NCBI GenBank assembly: GCA_013115135.1
Contig: JABANP010000077.1
Coordinates: 72,001-136,000 of the forward strand
DNA length: 64,000 bases
Direction of reading: 5' to 3'
DNA from: Perkinsus olseni
Lineage: Eukaryota > Perkinsozoa > Perkinsida > Perkinsidae
The position numbers and the translations under genes are program-made. Positions 1 to 12,541 of this stretch are shown here, one piece after another. Each line of letters begins with the position of its first letter. Positions within the stretch are counted from its first letter, which is position 1. A model generated the notes under the pieces. That model had not been told where the DNA came from and made no database searches. It saw nothing but the letters and a program-made list of their open reading frames with translations.

Positions 1-683
1 CGAAGGGGCTCTGAAGCCGAAGCAGAAGGGGCGATGAACCTTGTCGTTGCTGAGCGAGCTTGTCGTGTTGCAAGACACCTGAGGAAAAGCTAGCATAGCC
101 AGTGCGGACGGTTAGCTAGGGATTACTCTGGTGAAAGGATCCGGATGGACCTCGACAATATCCGTAGCCGTGAGCTCAGTGTGGCACGGTAGGGTGGGTA
201 CTCCTGGAGAATTGAACCGTTACAGGCTCGACGTCTGTTGTGGTAGGAGCGAGGATGATAGCTCACCTGCTGTTGTAATGCGGCTACCATCGGATAGCCT
301 AGTGGTGAGTGCTGTGGCGACCTGAGGAGGAGAGCAAGGTAACAACACCTCGTTCGTGGCACGCCCATACCGACCTTAACTACGGGAGTTGCTAGTAGCA
401 GAGGAAATAGGGACAGTAACATGGGGTAATGGCTGCGAGGATGACGGTGTGGAGTGGCCTTATATTAACAACATAACCCATCAGAGTGCAGAAAACACCT
501 CAGGCTGTTACATGCTTCCATCACACTTTATCAAATACGTAAAGCCAGCGCCGCAAGTAGTCCGACTGGGCCCTCGCCCTGAGACTATCCGTCAGACTGG
601 GGTTGTATCTAGCAGCCCGAGTGACCAAACAGGATGAGTGGGTTGCAGTTTCGCCCACCGAAGTGACTGGGAGGAGTTTCCTT
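1..683. other. no supported gene
   Basis: Short frames occur on both strands but none shows a recognisable motif, convincing splice borders or biased composition. A stretch at 161-179 vaguely resembles the dinoflagellate spliced leader but does not match it. The region lies downstream of the minus-strand methyltransferase-like gene and may hold its 3' end. Confidence 0.4.
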
Positions 684-1410
684 CTACTGTGACGACCACA
701 TTGACGGAGTCCAAGGGGGAAGGGACGTCGCCAGACTCACTAGGCCCCGCCCAGGACAGGATGACCCCATCAGCCTACGGCACAGCGGACGTCGATTGAA
801 CTCATAGGGCGGCTGGTCTACAGTGTGGTTCGCTATGTTGCTGATGATACGAGCTGCCCCGAGTTGTGTCGAGACCTGCGGGCCAGGTTCGGGATGGGTG
901 ACACGGAGCAGACGACCGACAGTGTCGAGGAGGTTGAGCGCCAGCCCCCAGTTGAAGCTGCGCCCGAGATCAACACTCTCCGAGGCTAGATCAACTCGTC
1001 CTATTCGGCCGGCGCTGATGATGTCAACGTCAGCCACACCATCATAAGCGAAAGCCGTCACGTAACTGCAGCGGGTGATGACTTGGGCTGCAGGGCGCAC
1101 CCACCCGGTGTTGTTCAGCCACTCCGCCCACTGACCAGTGCCGCTACCGAAATCAGCGACGGTGTCGCCACGCTTGAAGACGTTACGAACAGCGTATCTT
1201 GAGTCGATCTTGGGGGTTACAGGAGGATGAGGCTCACCTCAATACTCCCTTATCGAGGTCATGTATCGACTCGAAAGTGTATCGTCTGAGGAACTCCAAA
1301 GTGCTATAGCGGCCGTCATGCTCATGGGAGTAGTATCTAGGCACCACCCAACAGCGTAGTAGGATCACCACCACTACTCCCGAGGCCACTAGCGATAATG
1401 CAGGTTTCGA
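684..1410 (-). CDS. membrane-anchored SAM methyltransferase-like protein (partial model)
   Basis: Likely a class I S-adenosylmethionine-dependent methyltransferase with an N-terminal membrane anchor; substrate unknown. On the minus strand the first visible exon starts after a CAG acceptor at 1410 and encodes a hydrophobic segment (LVASGVVVVILL), then a polar region. A 29-nt GT-AG intron (1209-1237) joins it to an exon with the motif I signature VADFGSGTG and the following QWAEWLNNTG. A second intron (1066-1104, 39 nt) joins to VTAFAYDG and a segment ending in an acidic/aromatic motif like that of protist methyltransferases with a DxG motif I. After about 950 the match to the family becomes poor, so the last exon and the end at 684 are uncertain; degradation is possible. 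The initiator Met lies upstream and was not located. Confidence 0.5.
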
Positions 1411-1519
1411 CTGAGGAAAGGTGTCGCCTCTCTATAGCGCTGTATTGAGGGGCCTCACGCTCAACCAATCAAGAAAAAGGCCGAAGGCTACATATCAATA
1501 AGGAGGGTCGCTCGGCCTT

Positions 1520-2151
1520 GCGTCGCCCTCGTAAGTATACACTAGCTGCAATTGAATACACACTTTGTATCTGCCACGTGGCCCTCATCCCAGTCCTCCA
1601 TCAAGCTGCCGACAGCGTCCAACTCCATCTCTGTGAGCGCTATGGCTGCGAGGAGGAAGTCCGACGATGCTCTGCCGTAACTGCGTTCTCACTATACTCT
1701 CAACCAAGCCATCAGACTCAACGTACGATTGGAACTGCTGAGACAAGTCATGCGCGTACCACAGATGCTTCCTGAGGGCGGGCGGAAACAGCCATCAAGC
1801 GGCTATGTTCGACCAGTCGGTAGTCACCATCGGCTCTCCATAAGTGTCTTCAGTCGCCTAAGACCGCTTGCCAGGACGAATTTCAGCTGCTCCGTCATGC
1901 ACTGGGGCTTCTCCAGTATTATAGCGCTGAGCATGTGGGCCTGGCGGGGACTCCCTCGGCCACCCAGACGCGCAGGGATACCGTTCATGCCTCACTTGAG
2001 CTTGCATGATGGAAGCCGTCCGTGAGACTAGGTAGTTGACATTGGGCGTGCTATCTCCCGAGCTTAGCGCCGCATACATCTGTCTATACTCAGTGAGACT
2101 TGCATTTCTGAACACCATCAGGGAAAGCTCCGGTAGCGCTGGACCATTCAA
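1520..2151 (-). CDS. unrecognised helical protein, at least four exons
   Basis: I do not recognise the family. Four minus-strand pieces join smoothly through GT-AG introns: an exon from 2151 containing SLTEYRQMYAALSSG, a piece with CMTEQLKFVLASGLRRLK, a piece with LWYAHDLSQQFQSYVESDG, and one with ALTEMELDAVGSLMEDWDEG. The joins need introns of roughly 50-80 nt and give one continuous, mostly alpha-helical, soluble-looking sequence with no signal peptide or membrane segment. The 5' end is uncertain because the frame at 2151 opens without an ATG; an internal ATG is possible. The 3' end after about 1560 was not resolved. The gene lies upstream of the methyltransferase-like gene on the same strand, and I cannot exclude that they are one gene. 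Confidence 0.4.
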
Positions 2152-4906
2152 TGCCGTCCCTCCTCAGCGCCCATCATACTGCGTGAAGGAGGCAAGGCTT
2201 GTTCAGCGACGATGATGCGAGGAAGGAGAGTGGCAACGAGTAGGTCAGTAGAAGGTCTCACTTGCTCAGATACCAAAACTGGAGCATCTCCTTGCAAGTC
2301 ATACTAGCGGGATCCAAGAGCCCGCCAGAAGAAGAGACATCAGAAGCCTCGGGAGCTGTTGCAGAAGTTGATATCCGGGGCGTCTGCTGCGCTTACGGCT
2401 GGGCAGATGAGAAGGATGCTGTAACATGTTAAAAGCGACGTGAAACGCATTCTGCGCTCACAAGGAGCTGCTCAGATCACCACCAGTCAATTGACAACGT
2501 AACAGAGGCACTCCTGAGACCTCGCGCATCGACAGCAGGGCCGGTCCGTGCTGGACGGAGCTCCCTATCGCCATCACTCCTGTATCGATACGGTACTGAT
2601 GGCAGCAGAATTAACACACACACGCTGTAGAAGGAACTAGCATTAGCAGCAGCCTGACTAGTTTCGTCTACTGTTGAGTGAAGATACTCTAACTGGTTGT
2701 TCGAACGATCCAAAACATGCAAGAAAACTACTCTAACAACTACCAAATGGTAGACAACGACTAGTGTGTACGACGATTGAACTGCAGGTAGATTACCGAA
2801 AAGACACTCTGTGGTCGATTGAATAATTACTACTAACAACGGCGGCGACGACAGGTGGTGACGATAATGAGGTCAACGGCCATAATCATCACCATCATCA
2901 TCGTATGCAACGATAAGTAGGAGGGCGATAATGCAGAGGGGAAAGAATACAGAGAGACGCCACCACCTCGTAGCAGACCTCATCGGCCGAACACCGACGG
3001 TGATCGGTTAGTCCCAGGGAGCTGAGACAGCGAGAGGCCCCTCAAATTGATGAGCGGGGCCACCGTCCTGACCACACATGCCGGGATCGGTATTAATGCC
3101 CGAAGCAACCATCAGGCCGGCCTACCGAGGTTACTATTCAGGAGACACGCTTCTGAGCGAGATAACGTGCTCGTGAGTGAGGGAGGGGATATTAGAAAAT
3201 AGACCAATTTAATAGAGACAGCCGTCGGCCACTGAGAGGGCCGAACGTAATATATGAGGATAGTATAGTAGTAGTTGTAGTAGTAGCGATATTAGTACAA
3301 GTAGTAGTAGTAGTAGAATACTAAGGACACGGGGAGAGTCAGAAGCTGCTGCTCACGATATCCTACTTTCTCAAAAAAAGAAGAGCTACAAACTAAATAG
3401 TCTCAGTGGAAATATGTAACAAAATTAAACAACAACAATCTCAACTCTATCAACGACCACTACCCCCGCCATCATGGCAGCTAAGTTGAATATTATAATA
3501 ATTATGGTGACAACTCTCGCTCAATCTACGGACCAAAAAGGTAAATACAACTAGGGGCAGTAGTTGAAGTCAACTAAACTCCAACGGTGATCCTACAACT
3601 ACTAGAGCAGTAGGAGCATCACCATTGTAGCAAGCAGCAATAGTAGTACAAGTAGCGGTGAAAAAGTGGTACTACATTGCTACTGGGTGAGAAATGCACT
3701 GTATGATTTTTCTATGTAACAAGCTAACGCTGGGAATAGTAGCGTTTGCAACAGTCCGATATCGGAGACACCAAGTGGCTAAAATGTAGAATCGGGGGAC
3801 TCTGATGATACGAGAGGCACCACGGTGGCGGTCTGCTGCTGCTGTTGTTGCCAAGCTAGGGAGAAACACACAAGACGATAAATAGAGTGAAGGTCGGCAG
3901 AGAACTCACCAGCAACGCCTGTCGAGATAGGACAACGAGCTTCTCCGGTTATAGCAGAAAATTGCTCAGATGCATGGCAAGGCTGGCCGGGGACGCTCTG
4001 AGCCTGAGGAGCGGATGCTGATTCGAGATGGTCACGTGAAGAATAATACGTTATTGATGGGGCTTGTCCCCTTTAAGGAGCTGTTATTGCTATTCATGTA
4101 CTTGTCGAACAGCATCGGATGTTCTCTCGTATAACTGCTGCCCCGTCGCATGAAGCTTCCCAGTCATGATGGGGGCCCATCTGAACGACGTGGTAGCAAA
4201 GACGACGAGATGCCATCTTATCGTTGGCTCACGCTCGACACTCATGTAAATGAGCTTCCACATCCTTCAGACAAGCCGAGACCTCCTCGTACGCTGCACT
4301 CGCCTGTGGACGGCGATGCGACTAACAGTGGGGGCAGAAGTGGCAACTTACTGGCGGTAGTGCACTCAAAAAGTGGTGGAGTATACTTCTCATATTATCT
4401 GAAGTTATACGCTGATGACTTCTCTCCTATGTGGGATCAGCAGCTGCTGATGATAATAGTACCAACAAAAGTGAGGTGGCTGTCCATAGCGAGAACATCC
4501 CCTCCTGTCAGCAGGCCGATACTGCGTGCTGCCTGCAAACCAGTCGGTGGCGATCTCTGGCCACTGGAAGGGCTGGAGGTCGATGCCGCCGTTGCTGGAG
4601 GAGGCGTAGCGGGAGCACACGAACTGATCGAGGGGACGGCATCTTGGAAATGCGCGGCAGCTCGCTAGAGTCGATCCACCTCCAGCTACGAATCACAGTA
4701 GCACCACCTCTATCTGGGGGTTCTCGAAAAAGCGAAGTGGGAATTTCGACGACACGTGGTTCAAGAGAAGAGATGTACAGCGGCAAAGGCAGACAGACAC
4801 GATCATACGGAAACTAAGAGATGGAATACCCGCTATTACATCGCGCTGGCGGCAGCAGCAATAGCGGAGAGATCAAGGCCTTGAGCGAACGGTGCCTGGA
4901 AGGCAT
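2152..4906. other. non-coding, microsatellite-rich stretch
   Basis: No gene can be supported here. The segment about 3180-3660 is A/T-rich compared with the flanks and contains trinucleotide runs. The longest frame (4150-4668, plus strand) has no motif, no splice-site logic and competing frames on the other strand. The part near 4830-4906 may include the 3' end of the minus-strand Myb gene. Confidence 0.45.
3262..3320. repeat. imperfect GTA/TAG microsatellite
   Basis: Runs of the trinucleotide GTA (TAG), broken by a few substitutions, fill this segment in A/T-rich intergenic DNA. Nothing suggests coding. Confidence 0.8.
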
Positions 4907-6093
4907 CTATAGTGTAGTTGAAGGAGGCATACTAGCAATTCTTACAGCAGCAACACGGGCGTCTACATCCTGAGCGCCTTGTTTTGATGTGAGGTTGGCG
5001 GCCACTGCGGCCAATGCTGCCAGTTCCAAATTACTAGAGCACATCTGCTGAGAAATGATACATACACTTCCACGCCTCGACCACGCTCCCCTTGACATTA
5101 CCGCTGTGGACTCCATGCCCGATGCGGGCCCCATTATAGCCTTCAGTGAGTCCCCGGCCCTAGCAGGAACCTGAAATGCGTGTAAAGAGAGAAGCAAAGG
5201 AAGGTCGTAGTATACTCTGATACTACAGTTTCAACAGCAGCTTTCTGTGAAAGCCTGGCCGCCATTGCCTCCCTTGCCTGCGCATTCCACCCCGAGTTGC
5301 TGTCCAAGTTCTCCGGAAGACCCTGCTCAGACAAGATCATGGTGAACCTTGGATATTCTCCCAACCTGTTGTGCCCTTCGAGAGACCAGTTCCTTGGGCC
5401 GCAGTGAGTGAGCGGAGAAGCTCCTCCATCGCAAGCTGCTCTTTGGCTTGAGCTGTGTTCTCCGCACTAGCATCGGCTAACAGTCAAGAGTCAACGACGC
5501 CATCCTCCCACCGCCAACCTACTCTCTTGTTGACGCATTGGTGCTTGAGAATTCGACACTCTCGGTTGTACTACCCTACCAGATCCCTGAGAAGAACGAA
5601 AGTTACGGTATGGCGGTGTACTACTGCCTCACCTGATGATCTTGTAAACGGCGGTCCAAATCCTGAAAGTACTTCTGCGCATGGGACCTCACTTGCTTGT
5701 TGGTTCTAGTCGGTATCAAATTAGTGATCTGCGCTCAACAATCAACCTTCCGCCTACCCAACAGGGGCCTACAGTAGTCCAATCACGACCATGGTCTCTG
5801 AGACCCTCGAGGAAGACCAAGTGCTCTTCCGCTGAAGAGACGACAGTCGAGAATAGGGAAAGAGTCGAGCAAGGCAACCTACAGCTCCAGCGTCCGTGCT
5901 TACAAGCTCTAGGAGGCTGCTGTGAGGGCCTAGGGAGGTACGGGTTGCCGAGCAAGCCGCCGCCATACTGAGAGGAACGAACATATGTCGACGATGAAGC
6001 GACTCGCGGCAGTACCCCAGTTTGATTGAGAAGCTGTAGCGCATCCATCGGCGTCGAGGTTATATCAGTATCTAAGGGTACTATGAAGGGCAT
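4907..6093 (-). CDS. Myb-related (SHAQKYF class) DNA-binding protein
   Basis: Single-repeat Myb-type transcription factor, expected in the nucleus. Exons were joined by hand. The first exon (ATG at 6093, or a second ATG at 6048) ends with HGRWS. An intron of about 52 nt leads to SEEHLVFLEGLRDHGRDW, and a 44-nt intron leads to PTRTNKQVRSHAQKYF. These together form one complete Myb repeat with the diagnostic SHAQKYF third helix. Further exons separated by short introns add a Gln/Ala-rich tail with EQLAMEELLRSLTAAQ and LELAALAAVAANLTS. The 3' end is uncertain: a TAG at 4907-4909 ends one frame, but splicing to an exon near 4830-4870 that ends in an Ala-rich helix is also possible. The SHAQKYF subfamily is best known from plants and also occurs in other protists. 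The Myb call itself is strong. Confidence 0.8.
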
Positions 6094-6555
6094 GGATGAA
6101 CCTTGGATATTACAGTCAGCACTAACAAGTGGTAGAGTTGAGGAGGCCGAGGAGGATGGCGCTTCAGAGCAGTCAACTGAGGTACAGGACGCTCAACAGG
6201 ACAGCATACCTCTCCACGGGCCACTGGTGGAAGGCGTTGCACAAGCCCCACGCACAAGTAGCTGTCACTGGTTATGTCACCTGTTGTTGTGATGTCGGAT
6301 GTCTGATCGTTGCATTGCTGGACCACGGCCAATCCCCTCAGAGGTAGACGACGACGCTCCACCAGTCTCTTCACCGCAACAATATCCTCCTCAATGCATT
6401 GAAGGTACCTAGGACCAAGATCAAGGCACGAATTCTTCGCTGTGCGTAAAGAATCTTGAAGGGTATCTTGACTCAAGATATCCTAGCGTATCTTGCCGTA
6501 TCCAAACTCACAGCAGAACGAAACAGTAAGATACACCTGCAGCGAGCATAGATGC
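6094..6555. other. unassigned; open minus-strand frame upstream of the Myb gene
   Basis: A minus-strand frame runs from 6476 into the Myb gene region, with an Arg/Leu-rich segment (VERRRLPLRG). It opens without an ATG and shows no family motif. It could be 5' sequence of the Myb gene or chance. Confidence 0.3.
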
Positions 6556-6870
6556 CTACCATGCCGAGAGAGGCTTCTTTGTCGATCTCGAGCTCTCCAT
6601 GGCCTTAGCCGGGGCCTGTACACTGTACGCTGTGGTAAGGAGCTGTAAAGCGTCATTGCTGGGTTCTTGAGGCCCCCCTGGGCTGGAGGCAGAGGTAGTT
6701 TGCTCGCTCCCTAGGCGAGGCCTCTTGAACGCTAAGCCGGCGTCCTCATAAGAGGGCCCGGGCTGAGCGGTGTAGAGTTGGAAACATTCCGAGGACGATG
6801 ACGAAGACGAAGTGGACGACAAGGACGGCTGCCCTTCATGGCCGGTGGGGTTGCTAAAAGTTGTCAGCAT
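6556..6870 (-). CDS. Ser-rich low-complexity protein or exon
   Basis: A 104-codon minus-strand frame with an ATG start and a TAG stop. It carries a Ser run, then a Pro/Ser/Thr-rich acidic region, a short basic patch (FKRPRL), and NDALQLLTTAYSVQAP, which echoes the MDALQLL found near the start of the neighbouring Myb protein. This composition is usual for disordered nuclear proteins. No domain is recognised. It could be the last exon of a larger gene reaching upstream. Confidence 0.35.
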   Translation of the reverse strand: MLTTFSNPTGHEGQPSLSSTSSSSSSSECFQLYTAQPGPSYEDAGLAFKRPRLGSEQTTSASSPGGPQEPSNDALQLLTTAYSVQAPAKAMESSRSTKKPLSAW

Positions 6871-7026
6871 TGCTTTGGGTGTTTTGGTAAAAAAATCAGA
6901 TCCACCTCAGATCACTGTGGTCCATCCCCAGCAGAACTCAACTCGCCATTCGAGCTCACCATCCACCTCTACAAGGACTGCCATGGAGCAGCATGCCGTG
7001 GGCACATTCGTGCCACATCGCGACTA

Positions 7027-7240
7027 TCATTCTTCCTCCTCTTCCTCCTGGTCCTTGTCCTCTTCCCTCAGTCTGCCAATGTCAGGCTGCACCTCCTGCT
7101 CCTCACTGTCGATCATCTCGTCTATCATGTCAGTGACGGCTCGACCCTACAACAACAACCCCGTACAGCCCGTGGACGAGCTTACCACACCCTCACCTCA
7201 TCCTGCGGTATTGCCTTCTTGAACACAACGCAAACCCCAT
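7027..7240 (-). CDS. acidic C-terminal exon(s), gene unknown
   Basis: Two minus-strand pieces join by a GT-AG intron of about 50 nt. The first ends FKKAIPQDE; the second begins GRAVTDMIDEMIDSEEQE and ends in a run of Asp/Glu before a TGA at 7027-7029. The borders are good and the acidic tail is typical of a real C-terminus. It may be the last part of the Cys-rich gene upstream on the same strand, as a cytoplasmic tail, or an independent small gene. Confidence 0.4.
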
Positions 7241-7302
7241 CGCAGCGCCTAGGGAGGGCAGCCCATAGCCGAGGCCACACAACGATACACCATACACCTA
7301 CT

Positions 7303-10300
7303 TCACGTCCCATCCTTTAGGTTGCAGGATAGGTCTGCTCTCGATCGTCGATGCGTCGATCCTGTCCACTGCAGTACTGTGTGTGAGGTAACAATCGCCG
7401 AAGCCGATACCCCGAGGGCCGAAGTGGCCATACCTGTCCCTCGGCTGCTGCTCGAGTCAGCATGCACGATGTCCTTACGTGCAGAGAGGGTCCTTCTCAC
7501 AAAAGTATTGGCAAGTGTCTAGGTCCAGTACTTTGCCATACGCCCCCTTCTCCCCTTCGAAGACTATAAGGCTAGTATTGACTCGAGAGGATGCATCTAA
7601 AGGCAGACCATGGCGTCTGTTGCTGGTGGCGGGTAGATCCAACCTTCTTCAATAAAAGGCGAAGCGTAGCTGCTCATCACAACGAAGTTGTTACGGCCCT
7701 TCTCGAAGGAGTAACATCCAGCCAGGGCCCCACCCTTGGCAGTAGCACCGCAGTTGAACATGGCATGGGACACCGCCGAGGCTGAAGGGACGAGCAGCAT
7801 GCCTCCCTACACGAAGACAGAGTCCCTACATAGCTTGCATACCCCCATGTTGGTAGGGTAGTCCTCTGGTGCCCTATCCTCGCTTACCACTATACCAGTA
7901 CAGGCCCTAAGGCGGCACTTGCAAACAATTGCCATTACTCTGCATCTTACTCGCAGGTCCTGTTCATCTCCAGACTGCTGACTTCCTGTCCGACGCAGAC
8001 GTCCTTGAGAGATCCACATGACTGAACCAACAGCAACAGGTGGTGGCCATCTACGAAGGGCGTGAGCGTTCCCGCACCTGCCATGTGCCGGTCTTGCATT
8101 GCTTCTTCCCTCGGCATACGGACTGGCATCCCTCCAGGTGAGGAGTCAAAATAAGACGCTTCTTATTCATCACATCAGCCCATCGGAACCTGCACGAGTC
8201 GCTCTCGCCAGAAGTCCCTGCCCTGCCCGGCATCCCCCACTTGCGTGCCATGGCGTTCACGCTGTAGAAGCCCGGCAGACCATCATGAACACCCGAGTCC
8301 GTCGATAGTGCCGTGGCTGCGGCTACTCCCTTCGAGACGCATATGGCATTCTTGGCGTACTCCCCTGGTCGAATTTCCACCTTAGTCGCCTGACGAGGAG
8401 GGCAGATAGCTACGGAAGAGTAGTGCTATGATACCTTGCTCGGTATAGTGCTGCTGAATCGACACGTTATCGTCTCGCAGCCTGCAGAGACGTTAGGGCG
8501 ATGACTATGAAGATCACACACATCCTCAGGATACCCCTCGACCTTGAAGGACATGCACTGCAGCATCGTCAAGCACCTGACCATCCAAGGCCCCCTCCAG
8601 CACTTCCACTACTATCGGCCATTACCTCATGCTGCAGGCGTACTCTGGGTTGTAGGCGAAGTCCGCCGGGGAGCCCTCCATCATAGTGTTGTCAAGCTCG
8701 TTGAACTCATTACAGATGCCCGTCATATTGACCTACCCCCAAACCCATGGACAGTATACACTATGGCGGCCCTTCCCTACCGCTCCCTGTGGATATGCCT
8801 CCACGGCCTGGTCAGCAGCAAGGCTCCCAGTGGCTCTTAGCGTGGGCAACTGAGAAATGCAGCGCAGTTCACAACGCCCCCTAAGCCCTTTTAATGCTCA
8901 GTGCGCATGCGTGCAGAGGCCCACACCGATTGCCGACCCTCCTCCCCCACTACTACCTTCCCTATGCCATCCCTCATGAAGGCAGCACAGTTACTACTGC
9001 CACACAGCTGTTGGGCCCGTACATCCTCATAGTCACTTGCGTGATACCGCAGATAAGCAGCCAAGTAGCACATCTTGCCCACATCCCCTCCGCCACCATC
9101 GACATAAAGCCTACAATAGGGAACCAATCTCCGCAGAGTTGGTACCGAGCCAGCAGCCTACCCGCCCATACACTCCCCAGTCTGGGCCTCGCACAAAGCA
9201 TGGCAGTGCCACATGCTCTCCACGTTATGATAGCACCTGTCCAAGCGTAGTACCACTCCCTCACCCACACACAACCAGCCCTACCTCCCGAGTACATCTC
9301 GGTCGATGACACCTCCCTGGGGACATATCAGGCCACCGCTATTGATAGGAAGGTGATCGACGTACTTGCTAGTCACTGCGAAAAGCGTGTGGAACTTGCT
9401 ACCCTCCCACCCTTGTACTACCAGATGCCGCTTTCACTCTGAATCCTACGGCGCCCATCTCGAACCACTTGCAGGCACCACTGAGGCATCTACTGCTCGT
9501 TCCCGACCCTCCAGGCTTGCTCTCGGACCCAATCCTACGACGAGCACGGTCCATGGAGTCCTCACTGAGCACTTGAGACTACCGGCAAATCCCGCCCTTG
9601 TCATTCTTGCACATCTTGCATTCCTCCAACTCCCCACCGGCTGCTGCATCCCCTGCATCACCCCTACACGCTGCCCTCACTGCCCGGCATGACTCGAAGC
9701 CCCCGTATCTATGAAGGGCCCAGATGAGCGAGGACCTTTCCTCGGCCCGCCTCTCCTAAAGCATCACCTGCACTCAGCATTGGTTGCCTCCTCCGTAGCC
9801 TTCTCGCACAGGGTCTGACACTCTTCTAGTGTCCCTACCAAGGTGGTGCCTGAAATGGTCGCACAAACACCACTAAGCTTTGGAGCTTTGCTGGGCTCTC
9901 TTGCGAACGACCCAGGTTCGATCCCGGCAGCGAGTAATTCTTCGCCGCGAATTTTACGCCGTCCCATGCTGCCGAAGCCACGTATAAAGTGGGCGATCTT
10001 CCGAGGCTCATCCAAATGGTCAGCAAATCCCTATTCCCCGTCCCATAATAACCTACTCTGATATCCTAGGAACCAATGCTGAGCGGACTCAGCACCAGTA
10101 ACCCGGTCAACGATCATCATACCCGGCAGGCCATGGGTAGCCGAGGGGCCATTGCGGATTGAATGACAGAATCTGATCAGATGTGGATGACCAAGGGGTA
10201 TCGGAAGTCGTTGCCTTACACAGGTGCCTTCGATCTCAACCCATTCCTCGAGCGCTGCACTCTGGAGGCCACGCCGTTGCCAAGCACGCATACACCCGTA

Positions 10301-12476
10301 CTGTTGTGGTACTCCACCTGGGACTCGAGAATCATCCCTATGCACCACGGAGCATGAACCCTACTTGTGGTGCACTCGCCGTTCATCTGTCGACACAGTC
10401 GCCAACACTCCCACCTATCCCTCGCGACGAAGCTGCTGTCCGGACTAGCAGACAGGCCGCCATGGAAGGGTGAACACCGGCCCCATCCCGACAGGACTGA
10501 CATCAACAGCAACCACATGTTGGCCCGGCCCGATGGCTTCTGATGCTCACCTTCGATGTCACTTCCCATTGCCACGGGATGCTGTGGTACACTCCGCCCT
10601 TCGAGGCCATCCCCAGTAGATTGCTCCAACCATACCTGCCAAGCACTAAATGCACATCCGTCAGCATTGCCTACCCTCACCTGTGCGGCCTGCATCGGCC
10701 TCGGCAGCATCATGTGGTCCGATGAGAACATGAGGCATGCTCGGGCCGTCTTCGGGCACATCGTGGGCGGCGAGGCCGCGCCTACAGATGTAATGACTGT
10801 TAGCGAGAGCATCCTTACGATCCGAGATCACAAAAATCGCCATGACCGAAGAGACCGCATCACCTACATACCTCTATTCTCCGAGCCAGCCTCGGCAGAC
10901 CCAGCAACAATAGGGAAGCTAGACGACAGGAAGCATCTGACCTCCGCTTTATCGGCTACTATCTGAGTAGGGGACCGTCTCTATCCTCCCTCGTGGGACG
11001 AACGGCATACCTCAGCCCAGCCACTGTGACAGGCAGCTTGTTGGCAAGTTGCATGGCACCTCCGAATACCGTCAACACAGTCGGAGTCAGCGCAGCCAAA
11101 ACTCATCTGTACAGTGTAAGAAAAACATCATCACAAAGGACGTACAGCCACCGGCAGTACCTCTCTGGGACTCTTAGTGTCAATCGACACCACGAAGTTG
11201 AATGGCTCCCCTGGATAGCTCCATGATAGTGTTGATACGCCCGCAGGGTTACGAGTGGACGGCACCTAATAACAGCAGTAATGGCGTACCAGCAGAGAGC
11301 GTAGAATAACGGGGCAACCCTTTAGTTACACAATCCTGTCCTCCGCACACTTCCATGCATCTACTGTCCACTGGGCACCTCTTCGAAGGGCTATCCTCGT
11401 GCAGAGGTAGCAGCATACTCCCCTTCGTGCAGATGCTTCTGAGAGGCCACAGCAAGCATGCCAAGAAGCACATCATCATCCTCTCCCGTCACGCACCCCT
11501 GAGGTCCCCGATCTATCCACACCGCTGCTGCACACCAGTCAAATACCAGGCAATTAGACTGGCACTGTAAGAAGGTCTCCGCTCTCTCCATCCGCACTAA
11601 ACCACAGTCCATAATCAGCACTTCCACCAGGCACTACGTCCTACCCCTGCCTCCAGCCGAGTCATCCACCTCTTCTCTGTCTACTATCCCTATACTGGGC
11701 TGCACCAGTAGGTACCGCTCACTGCCCGGCACCACAGTGAATGGCGATCTGACCATCCCAACCAAAGCATCCGCACCATCCGATGCCCCATAACCTCCTC
11801 TACTACAGATTGGGCACGTCATCCTCGAGAGCCTCCGAGAATCCGCTATGGAGCCTGCTAGTCCTGAGCTCTCGGAAGCCCAACTCCGTCAGAGACCGGC
11901 ATGTGTCCAGCGACCCTGCCAGCGGACAAGCCTCCCCCTTCATGCACTGACTCATCCCCACTACTACCTCCTATAGAGCGAGTTCTATCCGAGCCTCCGC
12001 TGCTGGGAGGACCGTCATCTTGCAGTAGCATGCTGAGGCCATGTCCGAAGTAGCAGGTCTGGCTGGCTGCAGCATAGTGTGTCTGACCGAGGGACCTCTC
12101 TTCACAGTACCACTCCTCCCACTCCTCACTTGTGTGCAGAAGAAGTACTGCTGTGTACACCTCCGCCAACACTCGTCAATGCCCAGGTCACCCACGAGGA
12201 CCGCCTTGGCAAACGGCACGAAAGGCCGAGCAAGGCCCCATGAAGCTGAGGAGAGATTATTTCAGCTGCTTAATACCAAACATCCGTCAGCGCCTACTCT
12301 CGCCACACCGCCTCTTGCCGAGTTATGACGAGCGTGTCATGGAAAGCGTCGGGTGGTGGCCCAGACGCACTCCTCCGAGCAGGAATCTCCCAGGCCTGAT
12401 GTTCGCGGTGTACATCACGCACGCAGGAGTGTATCTCACTTTGAACCCCACGATGATGAGCCTTCTCGGCATCCAA
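7303..12476 (-). CDS. Cys-rich PAN/Apple-like repeat region (multi-exon)
   Basis: Many short minus-strand frames carry the Cys spacing of PAN/Apple modules, in which a helix with paired Cys (xxCxxxC) is followed by a strand with one Cys. Examples are TLEECQTLCEKA near 9.8 kb, DRWECWRLCRQMNGEC near 10.35 kb, LGIDECWRRCTQQYFFC near 12.15 kb, LEGCQSVCRGKKQC near 8.1 kb and FLQCQSNCLVFDWC near 11.55 kb. Such modules bind proteins or sugars on secreted or surface proteins. Exon borders were not resolved, so one gene or several tandem genes are both possible. The exon upstream at 12,542-13,276 has a signal peptide and could be the N-terminus. The domain type is an inference from Cys pattern only. 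Confidence 0.45.
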
Positions 12477-12541
12477 TACGGCAGCTAAGGGTCGCTAGCC
12501 GGTTCAATAGCCAAGTTCGGCCATGTTCCGGGCGAGGGACA

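Noticed and set aside
161..179. Resemblance to the dinoflagellate/Perkinsus spliced leader
   Set aside because: Only the first nine or so bases agree; the middle differs, and no donor plus Sm-site arrangement of an SL RNA gene is visible.
4150..4668. 172-codon plus-strand ORF as a gene
   Set aside because: No motif, unusual composition, competing frames on the minus strand and no supporting exon chain.
9880..9945. tRNA-like T-arm (GGTTCGATCCC) on the plus strand
   Set aside because: No matching acceptor stem or D-arm, and the T-stem does not pair properly; the segment also overlaps Cys-rich coding frames. At most a tRNA relic.
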